From contig CP063163.1 in assembly GCA_014960805.1 (NCBI GenBank), forward strand, positions 2,312,001 to 2,376,000: a stretch of DNA of 64,000 nt, read 5' to 3'. Position 1 is the stretch's first letter, and each line of letters opens with the position of its first letter. Shown one piece after another: positions 26,188 to 34,735 of the stretch. Source of the DNA: Cytobacillus suaedae (lineage in GTDB: Bacteria; Bacillota; Bacilli; Bacillales; Bacillaceae_L). Made by a program: the position numbers and the translations under genes. Below the pieces are notes generated by a model. That model had not been told where the DNA came from. It made no database searches and saw only the letters and a list, made by a program, of their open reading frames with translations.

Positions 26188-26688
26188 ATGATCATTCGTG
26201 ATGCTTTACCTCATGAAGTCCCTTTTATACGAGAACAGAGAGTTGCTGCATACAGTGAACATGCACAGTCCATCCCTACTGATCATTGGCTTGCTTTAAA
26301 AAAAGCTATTTCTTTAGATGCTGATATTCAGTCAGGTGTCGAATTGATTGTTGCAGAAAGTGATGGGAAGATTTTAGGAAGTGTTGCTCTTTTCCCTCCA
26401 AAAACGGATGCTTACGAAGGTTTTATCGAAGAATTAGAACATGCTGAAATCAGATTGCTAGCTGTCTCTCCTGCTGCTCGTGGAAAAGGTGTTGCATCAG
26501 CTCTAATTCAAGAATGTATCAAGCGCACTAAGGCAAAAGGTTTTGATTCAATAGGATTACATACTGGAGACTTCATGGAAAGTGCGATGGCTCTATATGG
26601 TAGACTGGGTTTTGAAAGATTACCTAAATATGACTTTGAACCAGCAAATGACGGTATTATTGTGAAGGCGTTTCGGTTGGAGATATAA
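26188..26688 (+). CDS. GNAT-family N-acetyltransferase
   Basis: A 166-residue acetyltransferase. The acetyl-CoA-binding motif A reads EIRLLAVSPAARGKGVASAL (about residues 90-109), with YGRLGFERLPKYDF near the C-terminus. It starts four bases after the GST gene behind AGGAAG and is probably cotranscribed. The substrate is not predictable. Confidence 0.85.
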   Translation: MIIRDALPHEVPFIREQRVAAYSEHAQSIPTDHWLALKKAISLDADIQSGVELIVAESDGKILGSVALFPPKTDAYEGFIEELEHAEIRLLAVSPAARGKGVASALIQECIKRTKAKGFDSIGLHTGDFMESAMALYGRLGFERLPKYDFEPANDGIIVKAFRLEI

Positions 26689-26712
26689 TTTGGATGAAGG
26701 AGTTGTTTTAGT

Positions 26713-27789
26713 ATGAGTAAAATAAGAGTTGGAATAATCGGTACAGGTTTCGGTGCTAAGGTTCATGCCCCTCTGATGAAATTACATGGTGGCTTTGAGG
26801 TTGTTGCGATTTCAAGTGTTTCACGAGGTAATGTGGACGAAGTTCGAAACACAAGTTTAGTTGATAATGTGTACACAGACTGGAAACTTATGCTTAAAAA
26901 AGAGGAACTTGACTTAGTTGTGGTTGCTTCTGCTGTTCATTTACATAAAGAAATGGTACTTGCTGCTTATGAAAAAGGAGTTCATGTTTTGTGTGAAAAG
27001 CCAATGGCATTTGATAGGAGCGAGACAGAAGAAATGATTTCTGCTCGTGAGAATGTTGGTAGACTTGGTCTAATTAATCATGAGTTCCGCTTCCTCCCTG
27101 CCCGTTCTAAAGTTAAAGAAATCCTGGAAAGTGGGAATTTAGGTGATATAACGCATATTCGTTACCAAGCATCATTTGCGAATTACACAGGTCTCTCTAC
27201 AAGATCACGTGGATGGCTTGGTCAAAAAGAAACAGGTGGCGGAATGCTTGGCGCACTAGGTTCACATATGATTGATGCTCTTCACTGGTGGACGAATAGT
27301 AGATTTAGTGAGGTGTTTGCAAATCTTCCTATTCATGTCCCTACCTCAACTGAAGCTGACGGAACTGTTGAAGTACGAACAGCAGATGATGGATTTCAAG
27401 TAATTGGTTCATTATCAAATGGTTCTACAGTAACACTTGAGTTAATATCAGCTGCTCGTCAAACAAAAGATACGTGGCGTCTCGAGGTGTTTGGTGCAAA
27501 TGGAACACTTGTCATGCTAGATGATAACAAAGTTTTCCTTGCAACTGGTGATACTGGGCTAGAAAGTGTTGAATTAGCTCCCGAAATTAAAGCACCTGAA
27601 GAGATGCCGGCAGTTGCCGCTCGTTACTATAACAGTTTTAATCGTATGCTTGATGCTCTTCAAGAAACAGTTGAAAGTGGTGTTAAACATTCTTACCTTG
27701 CTGATTTTGAAAACGGACATACAACTCAAAAGGTGTTAGATGCTGTTAGACGTTCACATGAGGAAGGTAGAAGAGTTAAAGTAGAATAA
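26713..27789 (+). CDS. Gfo/Idh/MocA-family oxidoreductase
   Basis: A 358-residue NAD(P)-dependent dehydrogenase. The Rossmann motif is RVGIIGTGFGAKVHAPLM, and the catalytic Lys lies in HVLCEKPMAFD. The second domain has GGGMLGALGSHMIDALHWW with the family's active-site His. GAAGGAG precedes the ATG. It closes a probable three-gene operon with the GST and GNAT genes. The family acts on sugars, inositols and other polyols; the substrate here is unknown. Confidence 0.87.
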   Translation: MSKIRVGIIGTGFGAKVHAPLMKLHGGFEVVAISSVSRGNVDEVRNTSLVDNVYTDWKLMLKKEELDLVVVASAVHLHKEMVLAAYEKGVHVLCEKPMAFDRSETEEMISARENVGRLGLINHEFRFLPARSKVKEILESGNLGDITHIRYQASFANYTGLSTRSRGWLGQKETGGGMLGALGSHMIDALHWWTNSRFSEVFANLPIHVPTSTEADGTVEVRTADDGFQVIGSLSNGSTVTLELISAARQTKDTWRLEVFGANGTLVMLDDNKVFLATGDTGLESVELAPEIKAPEEMPAVAARYYNSFNRMLDALQETVESGVKHSYLADFENGHTTQKVLDAVRRSHEEGRRVKVE

Positions 27790-27797
27790 AATATGGC

Positions 27798-27833
27798 GCT
27801 GAACTGGATTGTTAGATCTGGTTCGGCTTTTTT
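27798..27833 (+). terminator. Terminator after the oxidoreductase gene
   Basis: GCTGAACTGGAT pairs with ATCTGGTTCGGC with three G-U pairs, followed by six T. Confidence 0.85.
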
Positions 27834-27865
27834 GTGCTTCTAATTTATGAATTTTATTATTATAT

Positions 27866-27972
27866 TCGCGCTAATATTGATTTTTTCGCGTACTTCTCAA
27901 TATTCTCGCTCAGGTGAAAATTTACTCGTCCTTTCAAAGCATTTATTCGCGATTCTCTACAATTTATTCGCT
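27866..27972. repeat. Array of six TCGCK-type boxes at 20-21-bp period
   Basis: The box TTCGCG or a close variant (TCGCT, TCGTC) starts at 27866, 27886, 27906, 27926, 27947 and 27968. Spacings are 20, 20, 20, 21 and 21. The sequence between boxes is AT-rich and not conserved. It lies in the gap after the oxidoreductase terminator and before the SE1561-like gene. The layout equals that of the array at 14735 but with another core. Confidence 0.75.
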
Positions 27973-28082
27973 TAACAACACTTCTATAAAAATTTACCTA
28001 ATGAGCCTCCCCTTTGAACTTCATCTACTTTTCAGCTAAACTATCAATATACTTTTTTATAAATCAGAAAGTGGTGAAACAC

Positions 28083-28250
28083 GTGACTAAAGTAAATATT
28101 GAAGATAAAATAACTGAACTTAAACTCGAATATGTTCGTCTACAGGGTGATATTGAGCGTCTGGAATCACTTGGCCATTCATTTGAAAAACTTGAAGTAA
28201 GGCTTACAGAAATTGAAAAGGAAATCCAAGAATATCGTTTACAAAAATAG
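28083..28250 (+). CDS. SE1561-family small protein
   Basis: A 55-residue hydrophilic helical protein starting at GTG 28083, with GGTGA five bases upstream; the longer frame to 28014 would add an implausible hydrophobic leader. It contains ITELKLEYVRLQGDIERLES and KLEVRLTEIEKEIQEY, a strong coiled-coil pattern. It matches the small SE1561-type family conserved in Bacillus and Staphylococcus, of unknown function. Confidence 0.7.
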   Translation: MTKVNIEDKITELKLEYVRLQGDIERLESLGHSFEKLEVRLTEIEKEIQEYRLQK

Positions 28251-28257
28251 CTTTACA

Positions 28258-28298
28258 AACAGCAGCTCAAATTAATGAGTTGCTGTTTTTTGTTTTTA
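28258..28298 (+). terminator. Terminator after the SE1561-like gene
   Basis: AACAGCAGCTCA pairs with TGAGTTGCTGTT (one G-U), followed by TTTTGTTTTT. Confidence 0.85.
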
Positions 28299-28386
28299 GT
28301 CACATTCGTATCCTTTCTTTTTGAGTATAATTTTACGCTTAAGATAAAAAATAAAAATCAAACTACTATTTATGAGGAATTAGCGA

Positions 28387-29874
28387 ATGAAGATTACTTT
28401 AAAAAAGTTATTTCAACAGATCGGATTAGAGTGTGATGAGGATATTGAGATTAATGGGATTGAATTCGATTCGAGAAAAATTAAAGAGGGTAATCTTTTT
28501 GTTGCTATTTCAGGACATATTTCGGATGGCCATACCTTTATACAAGCGGCTGTAGACAATGGAGCAGCTGCGATTATTGGGGAAAAGGAGTTAATGGAAG
28601 AAGTTTCAGTCCCCTATTACCAAGTTGATAATTCCAGAGCACTTTTATCACAATTGGCTAATGCTTTTTTTCAAAAGCCTCAATATAAGCATAAAATGAT
28701 TGGAATCACAGGGACGAACGGCAAAACCACGACAGCCTATATGCTGCATCATATTTTAACAACTAACGGTAAATCAGCTTCTCTTATAGGAACTGTTGGA
28801 TACATTATAAATGGGAAACAGCATGAGTCCGCTTTAACCACACCTGACGCAATCACCTTACAAAAAATGATTTACGATAGCAAAGATGAATATGTGGTGA
28901 TGGAAGTTTCCTCACATGGTCTAGATCAGTATCGCGTGGCTTGTCCAATGTTTGATTACGCAATATTTACTAATTTAACTCATGAACATCTCGATTACCA
29001 TTTGGACTTAGAAACCTATTATCAATCAAAGAAAAAACTATTTAGCTGTCTTAAAACCGAAGGGAAAGCCATCGTTGGTACCTATACTCTTTGGGGAGAA
29101 AGATTATTTAGAGAGCTATATAACGACAAAACACCAATTTTTTCATATGGACAGAAAAAGCGAAGGGAAACTATTTATTTGAAGTCGTACACTTCTACTC
29201 CAACTGCTACTTTTGTCGTACAAGATCATGGTGAAGAATATCAAATTCGGATGAAAATACCAGGGAAACATAATTTATTAAATGCCCTTGGAAGCTATAT
29301 TTGCGCGCGAGATATGGGCTTTACTCCCGGAGAAGTTATTTCTGCTTTGGAGAAGTTTGAAGGGGCGCCAGGCAGATTTGAAGAAATTCTTACACCAACT
29401 GGTGCGAAGGTGATTATTGATTATGCCCATACACCTGATGGACTTTCACATGCTTTAGAAACAGCAACCTATTGTATCAGTAATGAGCTTTATCATATTT
29501 TTGGTTTTAGAGGAAATCGTGATTGTTCGAAGCGTAAAGAAATGGTTGAGATTAGTCAAAAGCATTGTCATCATGTTTATTTAACTCTTGACGATTTGAA
29601 CGGAATTGAAAAAGAACAAATGGTACAGGAACTGTTTGAGCTTAGTAAACCTTATGCGAATGTTACTGTGATTGAAGACAGGACTGATGCAATTTCACAT
29701 ACTTTAGGTTTACTTGTAAAAGGTGATGGCCTAATTATTACTGGTAAAGGACCCGAAAAATACAAAGAACAGTATCACTCCCCCACCCTTACCGATAAGG
29801 AAACAGTCCTTCGTTTTTTACAGGAATCAATTATATACGATGAAACGAATAAGAGTGCGGAACAACAAAAATAA
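28387..29874 (+). CDS. MurE-like UDP-MurNAc-tripeptide ligase paralogue
   Basis: A 495-residue Mur ligase. The ATP motif is MIGITGTNGKTTTAYMLH. Conserved segments VSSHGLDQYR, NLTHEHLDYH and QSKKKLF (probable carbamylated Lys) and the C-terminal IDYAHTPDGL and GFRGNRDCSKR are present. The acceptor-specificity motif, DNPR in meso-DAP-adding MurE, reads DDLN here (in LTLDDLNGI), and GKGHE reads GKGPE. It stands alone, outside the mur-fts cluster. It is probably not the housekeeping MurE; it may add another amino acid or act on another UDP-MurNAc-like or polyglutamate substrate (inference). Confidence 0.85.
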   Translation: MKITLKKLFQQIGLECDEDIEINGIEFDSRKIKEGNLFVAISGHISDGHTFIQAAVDNGAAAIIGEKELMEEVSVPYYQVDNSRALLSQLANAFFQKPQYKHKMIGITGTNGKTTTAYMLHHILTTNGKSASLIGTVGYIINGKQHESALTTPDAITLQKMIYDSKDEYVVMEVSSHGLDQYRVACPMFDYAIFTNLTHEHLDYHLDLETYYQSKKKLFSCLKTEGKAIVGTYTLWGERLFRELYNDKTPIFSYGQKKRRETIYLKSYTSTPTATFVVQDHGEEYQIRMKIPGKHNLLNALGSYICARDMGFTPGEVISALEKFEGAPGRFEEILTPTGAKVIIDYAHTPDGLSHALETATYCISNELYHIFGFRGNRDCSKRKEMVEISQKHCHHVYLTLDDLNGIEKEQMVQELFELSKPYANVTVIEDRTDAISHTLGLLVKGDGLIITGKGPEKYKEQYHSPTLTDKETVLRFLQESIIYDETNKSAEQQK

Positions 29875-29910
29875 GGAAGCCTTCCTTCTAAGAGGGCTTC
29901 CTTGTTATTT
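29873..29910. terminator. Bidirectional terminator
   Basis: AAGGAAGCC (29873-29881) pairs with GGCTTCCTT (29895-29903), flanked by T-rich sequence on either strand, between two convergent genes. Confidence 0.85.
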
Positions 29911-30924
29911 TTATTGTAAAATAAACAACACGATAAAATAGACTACCATACAAATCAAACCTATTGGTACACCGAAACGTGCCCATTCTACACTTGTGAT
30001 GTTAAGCTTCCCTGCTGCAATAATGTTAGGAATATTCCCGGGAATGAGCATTCCACCACTGATCAGTAGACCTAATAAGATAGCACGAATCGTTTCTCCA
30101 TCCATTGAAGGGCTGATTTCAGCTGCAGCAAGTGTTGCATTATCTAATACAGCCGAAATGATGTTTAACCAGTATAACAAGGCTGGTTGTAGACCAAGAA
30201 TATACCCATCAATTAATGGCTTAAACCCATTTCCTAGATAAGTCAAACCCATAACAAATATGTAAATTTTGAAAGATCGAACTAGTACCTCTGTATAGCT
30301 TTCTATAGGTTGGTTTGCGGTTAATCCTTTAGCTTGAGAGATTGGTTTGATAAAGAAAGGTGTTAGCAATCCTAATACGATAACTGCAGTCACAACTTCA
30401 GGCCCGATTAGTTTAAAAAGGAGAAAAAAGTCTCCATTAAGCTTACTAACCGTGATGGTGCTGAGTGGTTCCCCTATCGGTGTTAATGCTGCTCCAAGAC
30501 CAATCGAAAAACATGCTAAAATTGTAAACCGGATTTCTGATTGTCGGTCAAGTGATATAACACTGATTACCGTTACTAGAATAATGGCAGCTATAATTGC
30601 AGTAATCATACTTGAAGCAAGTCCTAAAATAATCACTGTTAATGCGAAGAATACTCTTGGTGACAATATACGGATTAGCAATACGATAGAACGCTCAATC
30701 GGTTCCTTTAGCCATTTACACAAAAGACCCGCTACCAATACTGCAATACTTATATTTATTGGATCCATAAGTGCTTTACTTATGATAGTACGATCCAAAG
30801 AGTTACTAACAATACAAGCAGCAACCCCCATAACCAATAGAAACAATTCTAAATTTCTCTCTACCCTCTTATTCCAAAAAGGCAAAAACAACACGAACAT
30901 CAAGATGACAACTAGTCCTATCAT
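29911..30924 (-). CDS. DUF1646-family membrane protein (ion-transporter-like)
   Basis: A 337-residue protein with nine to ten hydrophobic segments. Motifs GLGAALTPIGEPLSTITVSKL and DNATLAAAEISPSMD resemble the paired re-entrant segments of NhaD/ArsB-type ion transporters, and the overall pattern fits DUF1646. A cation/proton or anion transport role is plausible but not shown. ATG 30924 has AGAGGG upstream. It stands alone. Confidence 0.75.
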   Translation of the reverse strand: MIGLVVILMFVLFLPFWNKRVERNLELFLLVMGVAACIVSNSLDRTIISKALMDPINISIAVLVAGLLCKWLKEPIERSIVLLIRILSPRVFFALTVIILGLASSMITAIIAAIILVTVISVISLDRQSEIRFTILACFSIGLGAALTPIGEPLSTITVSKLNGDFFLLFKLIGPEVVTAVIVLGLLTPFFIKPISQAKGLTANQPIESYTEVLVRSFKIYIFVMGLTYLGNGFKPLIDGYILGLQPALLYWLNIISAVLDNATLAAAEISPSMDGETIRAILLGLLISGGMLIPGNIPNIIAAGKLNITSVEWARFGVPIGLICMVVYFIVLFILQ

Positions 30925-31006
30925 AGATTCAGATCCCTCTTACCTAAATTTTAGAAATCACTAACCACTATTACCCTATTCGGACTAGCATTAAAATATG
31001 ACAGAT

Positions 31007-31058
31007 GGGGCCTGACCCCCGGTGCTTTAAAGCGTTAGCGCGCCGGGGGTCAGGCCCC
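31007..31058. repeat. GC-rich palindromic repeat, full copy
   Basis: GGGGCCTGACCCCCGG (31007-31022) is the exact complement of CCGGGGGTCAGGCCCC (31043-31058) around a 20-bp centre containing GCTTTAAAGC. The flank AAAAGACATA on the right recurs at 51426 and 51864. It lies 11 bp beyond the htpG stop and could act as its terminator. Confidence 0.9.
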
Positions 31059-31069
31059 AAAAGACATAA

Positions 31070-32950
31070 TTATACCATTACTTTACAGATGTCGTTTGTA
31101 AATTCGACTGGGTCACCTACAGGGAGACCTTCGATAAGAAGGGCCTGGTTGTAAAGTAGGTTTGTGTAAAGATTTAGTTTTTCTTTGTCATGTTCAAATG
31201 CATTTTTTAACGAATTGAACACGTCATGATTTGTATTGATTTCAAGGATTTTATCAGCTTTAATGTTTTGGTTATCCGGCATTGCTGCTAGGATTTTTTC
31301 CATTTCGATTGTTACTTCCCCTTCTGTTGCTAGGCATACAGGGTGTGTTCTTAAACGTTTGGATACACGTACGTCTTTTACTTTACCTGCTAATAACTCT
31401 TTCATGTGATCAAACAACTCTTTGTTTTCGTTGGTTTCTTGTTCTGTATTCTCTTTGTTATCCTCTTGCTCAATTCCTAGGTCACCGCTAGATACAGACT
31501 TAAATTCTTTCTCTTTGTATGTCATTAACATGCGAATTGCAAATTCATCGATGTCATCTGTGAAGTACAGGATTTCATAGCCTTTTTCAGCTACTAGTTC
31601 GGTTTGAGGTAATTTCTCAATTCTTGCATGAGACTCGCCCGCTGCATAGTAAATGTACTTTTGGTCTTCTGGCATTCTTGAAACATACTCGTCTAATGTT
31701 ACCATCTTCTTTTCTGTTGAAGAAAAGAACATTAATAAATCTTGAAGAACGTCTTTATTACTTCCAAAATCACTATAGACACCATATTTTAACTGTCTAC
31801 CAAATGACTTATAGAATTCATCGTATTTTTCTCTCTCATTTTTTAACAGAGCTTGCAGTTCACTCTTAATCTTCTTATTGATGTTTTTAGCTATAAGCTT
31901 TAGTTGACGATCATGTTGAAGCATTTCACGAGAGATATTCAGTGATAAATCTTCTGAGTCAACTAGTCCTTTTACAAAGCTGAAGTAATCAGGTACTAGG
32001 TCAGCACACTTGTTCATGATTAAAACACCATTCGAATACAACTCTAAGCCTTTTTCATATTCTTTTGAATAAAAATCATACGGCGTTTTTTCGGGAATAT
32101 ATAAAATCGCATTGTATCGTATTGTACCGTCTACACTAATATGAACATGCTTTAGAGGCTTATCAAACCCGTAATGCTTTTCATTGTAAAACTTCTCGTA
32201 ATCTTCATCCGTTAGCTCATTCTTATTCTTTTTCCAGATTGGAACCATGCTGTTGATCGTTTTTTCTTCAACAACTTGCTCGTACTCGCCTTCTGTTCCC
32301 TCTTTAGGTTTGCTCTCCGTTACATACATTTTAATTGGGTAACGAATGAAATCTGAGTACTTTTTAATAATTGATTTTAACTCGTATTCTTCTAGATACT
32401 CATCATAGCTTTCATCTTCTGTGTTTTCTTTGATTGTTAACGTGATTTCAGTTCCTACAGTATCTTTCGTTGTTGTTGCAATTGTGTATCCTTCCGCACC
32501 CTTTGATTCCCATTTATACGCTTCATCGCTTCCTAATGCTTTACTTACAACAGTAACAACATCGGCTACCATGAAGGCTGCGTAGAAACCAACACCAAAT
32601 TGACCAATAATATCATGTCCATCTTTAATTTCATTTTCATTTTTAAATGCTAAAGAACCACTTTTTGCAATAACACCTAAGTTATTTTCAAGTTCTTCTT
32701 TTGTCATTCCGATACCTGTGTCAGTAATCGTTAGTGTTCTATTTTCTTTATTCGCTGTTATTCTTATGTAGTAGCTGTCTTTATCAAAACTTAATGACTC
32801 ATCTGTCAGAGCTTTGTAGTAAAGTTTATCAATTGCATCACTTGCATTTGAAATTAATTCCCTCAAGAATACTTCACGTTTAGAGTAGATAGAATTAATC
32901 ATCATTTCTAATAATCTTTTAGATTCTGCTTTAAATTGTTTTTTTGCCAT
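31070..32950 (-). CDS. htpG: Molecular chaperone HtpG (Hsp90)
   Basis: A 626-residue Hsp90. Start ATG 32950 has AAGGAGATC upstream and gives [10 protein letters not shown]. The N-terminal GHKL ATPase contains [33 protein letters not shown] and [15 protein letters not shown]. Middle-domain segments include [10 protein letters not shown] with the catalytic-loop Arg nearby. The acidic linker near residue 500 ([18 protein letters not shown]) precedes the dimerisation domain. It is a cytosolic ATP-dependent chaperone. A perfect CIRCE lies upstream, so HrcA control is predicted. Confidence 0.97.
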   Translation of the reverse strand: MAKKQFKAESKRLLEMMINSIYSKREVFLRELISNASDAIDKLYYKALTDESLSFDKDSYYIRITANKENRTLTITDTGIGMTKEELENNLGVIAKSGSLAFKNENEIKDGHDIIGQFGVGFYAAFMVADVVTVVSKALGSDEAYKWESKGAEGYTIATTTKDTVGTEITLTIKENTEDESYDEYLEEYELKSIIKKYSDFIRYPIKMYVTESKPKEGTEGEYEQVVEEKTINSMVPIWKKNKNELTDEDYEKFYNEKHYGFDKPLKHVHISVDGTIRYNAILYIPEKTPYDFYSKEYEKGLELYSNGVLIMNKCADLVPDYFSFVKGLVDSEDLSLNISREMLQHDRQLKLIAKNINKKIKSELQALLKNEREKYDEFYKSFGRQLKYGVYSDFGSNKDVLQDLLMFFSSTEKKMVTLDEYVSRMPEDQKYIYYAAGESHARIEKLPQTELVAEKGYEILYFTDDIDEFAIRMLMTYKEKEFKSVSSGDLGIEQEDNKENTEQETNENKELFDHMKELLAGKVKDVRVSKRLRTHPVCLATEGEVTIEMEKILAAMPDNQNIKADKILEINTNHDVFNSLKNAFEHDKEKLNLYTNLLYNQALLIEGLPVGDPVEFTNDICKVMV

Positions 32951-32982
32951 AACTAGATCTCCTTCCACAACGATTCATTCTT

Positions 32983-33023
32983 ATTTTACATATTAATTAG
33001 CACTCATTCAAGGAGAGTGCTAA
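32983..33023 (-). promoter_or_regulatory. CIRCE operator and promoter of htpG
   Basis: TTAGCACTC (32997-33005), nine bases, then GAGTGCTAA (33015-33023) is an exact CIRCE element, the HrcA operator. On the minus strand TTGAAT (33011-33006, in the CIRCE spacer) and TAAAAT (32988-32983) stand 17 bp apart as -35 and -10. Confidence 0.9.
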
Positions 33024-33063
33024 TTTCACTATTTTTTAATTATCATAAAAACAAAATTCTGTC

Positions 33064-33108
33064 AATAAAAAAATGCAAGTAACTGTTTTAGAAACAGGTT
33101 TCTTGCAT
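33064..33108 (-). terminator. Terminator of the HesB-like gene
   Basis: ATGCAAG (33073-33079) pairs with CTTGCAT (33102-33108), with AAACAG/CTGTTT pairing inside. On the minus strand seven T follow. It is placed just after the stop at 33117, supporting a transcript that covers the whole TGA-containing frame. Confidence 0.85.
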
Positions 33109-33116
33109 AGTCTTTG

Positions 33117-33404
33117 TTATACCCGAAGGACAGTAAACTCTCCCCCACCTAATAGCTTTTTCGTGTAATCAATTTTTGCAGAATCAAAATATACTTTATC
33201 TTTTTCATGAACAAGGAACTGTATGCCGTCCTGCTCAGTCATTTCATCATTTTGCAAAGCCGACTCCTCCAGAGCCAGGCGAAGTTGTGGGCCACCTCAG
33301 CCAATTCCCATTGTTAATCGAATAAAAGGTTTCTTCCCTTCATCAATAACGTCTTGGACTTCTGACTTGATTTTATCAATTGCCGCTTGAGTTACTTTAA
33401 CCAT
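33117..33404 (-). CDS. HesB-like selenoprotein with in-frame TGA (Sec36)
   Basis: A 95-codon gene read through one TGA at 33299-33297. ATG 33404 has GGGAGGAATC upstream. The product begins MVKVTQAAIDKIKSEVQDVI, then IRLTMGIG-U-GGPQLRLALEES, and ends GGGEFTVLRV. The TGA falls at the conserved first Cys of the HesB/IscA A-type iron-sulfur carrier fold, and the GxG-U-GGPxxxLALxE context is that of known HesB-like selenoproteins. The later CxC of IscA is absent, as in that subfamily. A SECIS-like stem-loop follows the TGA, and the frame has no other stop. Function: probable Fe-S or metal-related redox protein, cytoplasmic. The alternative is a pseudogene or sequencing error. Confidence 0.8.
33259..33280 (-). 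promoter_or_regulatory. Candidate bacterial SECIS element
   Basis: Read on the minus strand from 33280, sixteen bases after the TGA: GCC, an unpaired T, GGCTC, loop TGGAG, then GAGTC and GGC. This gives eight base pairs (one G-U) with a bulged U five pairs below a five-base loop holding GG. The loop starts 25 nt after the TGA. Bulged U, loop G and distance fit the bacterial SECIS rules known from E. coli fdhF. Confidence 0.75.
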
Positions 33405-33584
33405 TACGATTCCTCCCTTGCCCTTATTTTAGACTACTTACTATTATCGATACAAATAAAAGAACCCGATTTACAGCGTTTATTAACCTTCACGCAATAA
33501 AATCAGGCTTCGATCTATTTGGTATAAAATGGACCATGGAGAAGGATAATAATATCGTATTTTATTTACATAGGAGGTACACAA

Positions 33585-33728
33585 TTGGAAAAAGAAGTAT
33601 ATCAACCAAAAGACACTGGTAAATTAACGAATGAACATTATGGAATGGAAGATGACAAAAGATCTGAAGAAGCACTAACTGACCATGGAACAGTTGACTT
33701 AGAGTCAGTTGTAGACAAAGAAAAGTAA
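33585..33728 (+). CDS. Small acidic hydrophilic protein
   Basis: A 47-residue protein starting at TTG 33585, with AGGAGG six to seven bases upstream, and ending at TAA 33728. It begins MEKEVYQPKDTGKLTNEHYG and ends VDLESVVDKEK. No membrane segment or cysteine. The YQP start is reminiscent of small YozQ-like (DUF4025) Bacillus proteins, but the match is weak. A terminator follows. Confidence 0.55.
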   Translation: MEKEVYQPKDTGKLTNEHYGMEDDKRSEEALTDHGTVDLESVVDKEK

Positions 33729-33768
33729 GTACTCTCTTTTATAAACGAAATAAAAAGATTTATGGAAG

Positions 33769-33803
33769 ATAGCTTGGATTCATATTGTCCAGGCTATTTC
33801 TTT
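33769..33803. terminator. Terminator between two small convergent genes
   Basis: ATAGCTTGGA pairs with TCCAGGCTAT (one G-U) over a nine-base loop, with TTTCTTT after it on the plus strand. Confidence 0.7.
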
Positions 33804-33810
33804 CACCCTT

Positions 33811-33981
33811 CTAAAAAGATTTAAACAACGTATTGAAAACAATGAGCAAAATTAAAATTGTCACAACAAGAATGACTTCCCCATTACTGGTCTCAGTTTC
33901 TTCCCTTTTCTGTTGTTTAATCCTTCTATACTTTGCTTGGATTTGTTTTCGTAATTGTCTTCTTTTTTCATCTCGTTTCAT
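33811..33981 (-). CDS. Small tail-anchored membrane protein
   Basis: A 56-residue protein from ATG 33981, with AAAAGGAG seven bases upstream. The first 27 residues are very basic (MKRDEKRRQLRKQIQAKYRR), and the C-terminal half is one hydrophobic segment (EVILVVTILILLIVFNTLF). It should sit in the membrane with its basic end in the cytoplasm. No family recognised. Confidence 0.6.
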   Translation of the reverse strand: MKRDEKRRQLRKQIQAKYRRIKQQKREETETSNGEVILVVTILILLIVFNTLFKSF

Positions 33982-34020
33982 CTCAGACTCCTTTTTTCAG
34001 ATTAAATTAGCTTTTGTGTT

Positions 34021-34584
34021 CTAATCTAATGAAAAAGTAGTACAGCTCCAGTGTTTCGAACTTGCTCGGCCCTTAGTCTTCCAACCTCTCTTTTCTAATT
34101 CCTTTGCTAGTAAACGGTTAAAAATTCCATGGCCTACCAATATGACTGAGTGGTGAGTCGTTGCATAATCAACGAGTTGACTCGATGCCTTTTTTGCTCT
34201 TTGTTTCGCTTCCTTAAAGGATTCACACCTATTGGAATAACCGATTATCCATAAACACCTTAACAAAACTAGCCATACACTCGGCCTTAACTTTAGACCT
34301 ATTCCTTTAAGTGACGGGAGAGCAGCTTCACGGTACATTGTATCTGTAATGAGCGGCTTCTTTTCAGACGTTAGTAAATTAGCAGAATCAATAGATCTTT
34401 TTAGATCACTTGTAATGACGATTGATGAAGTATTTATCTTCTCAATTGTACTTACAGGGTACTTTTCCTCTTCCAATACACCTTCATTATCATACTTTTT
34501 TATCCACTCCATAAAATCGTTAATATTTATTGGATTGTTATCAGATAAAGTTGATTTTCCATGTCTTATTAGTGAAATTTCCAT
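34021..34584 (-). CDS. Histidine phosphatase superfamily protein
   Basis: A 187-residue phosphoglycerate-mutase-like phosphatase. The N-terminal phosphohistidine motif is SLIRHGKST, and the second catalytic His is in VILVGHGIFNRLLAKEL. Residues between give SSIVITSDLKRSIDSANLL, the usual 'S-D-L-x-R' motif. The substrate is unknown. It is divergent from the PP-loop gene at 34736. Confidence 0.85.
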   Translation of the reverse strand: MEISLIRHGKSTLSDNNPININDFMEWIKKYDNEGVLEEEKYPVSTIEKINTSSIVITSDLKRSIDSANLLTSEKKPLITDTMYREAALPSLKGIGLKLRPSVWLVLLRCLWIIGYSNRCESFKEAKQRAKKASSQLVDYATTHHSVILVGHGIFNRLLAKELEKRGWKTKGRASSKHWSCTTFSLD

Positions 34585-34735
34585 ATAATCTCCTAAACTA
34601 GTTTTAAACTAAATTACTTCTAACTAGTTTACCATAATTATCCACTTTACGTTCTATAAAATTTATGAGTCCACATTCTTGTTTTCTTCTCATTACATCC
34701 GTTACCATTAAAAGATAAGGAGACGTGATTTTAGA

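Noticed and set aside
30347-30964. 205-codon plus-strand frame opposite the DUF1646 gene
   Set aside because: It is antisense to a clear multi-spanning membrane protein and lacks a ribosome site and a recognisable family.
33117-33404. HesB-like gene as a simple nonsense pseudogene
   Set aside because: The single TGA is exactly at the family's Sec/Cys position, a SECIS-like fold follows at the right distance, the frame is otherwise clean, and ribosome site and terminator are intact. It remains the main alternative.
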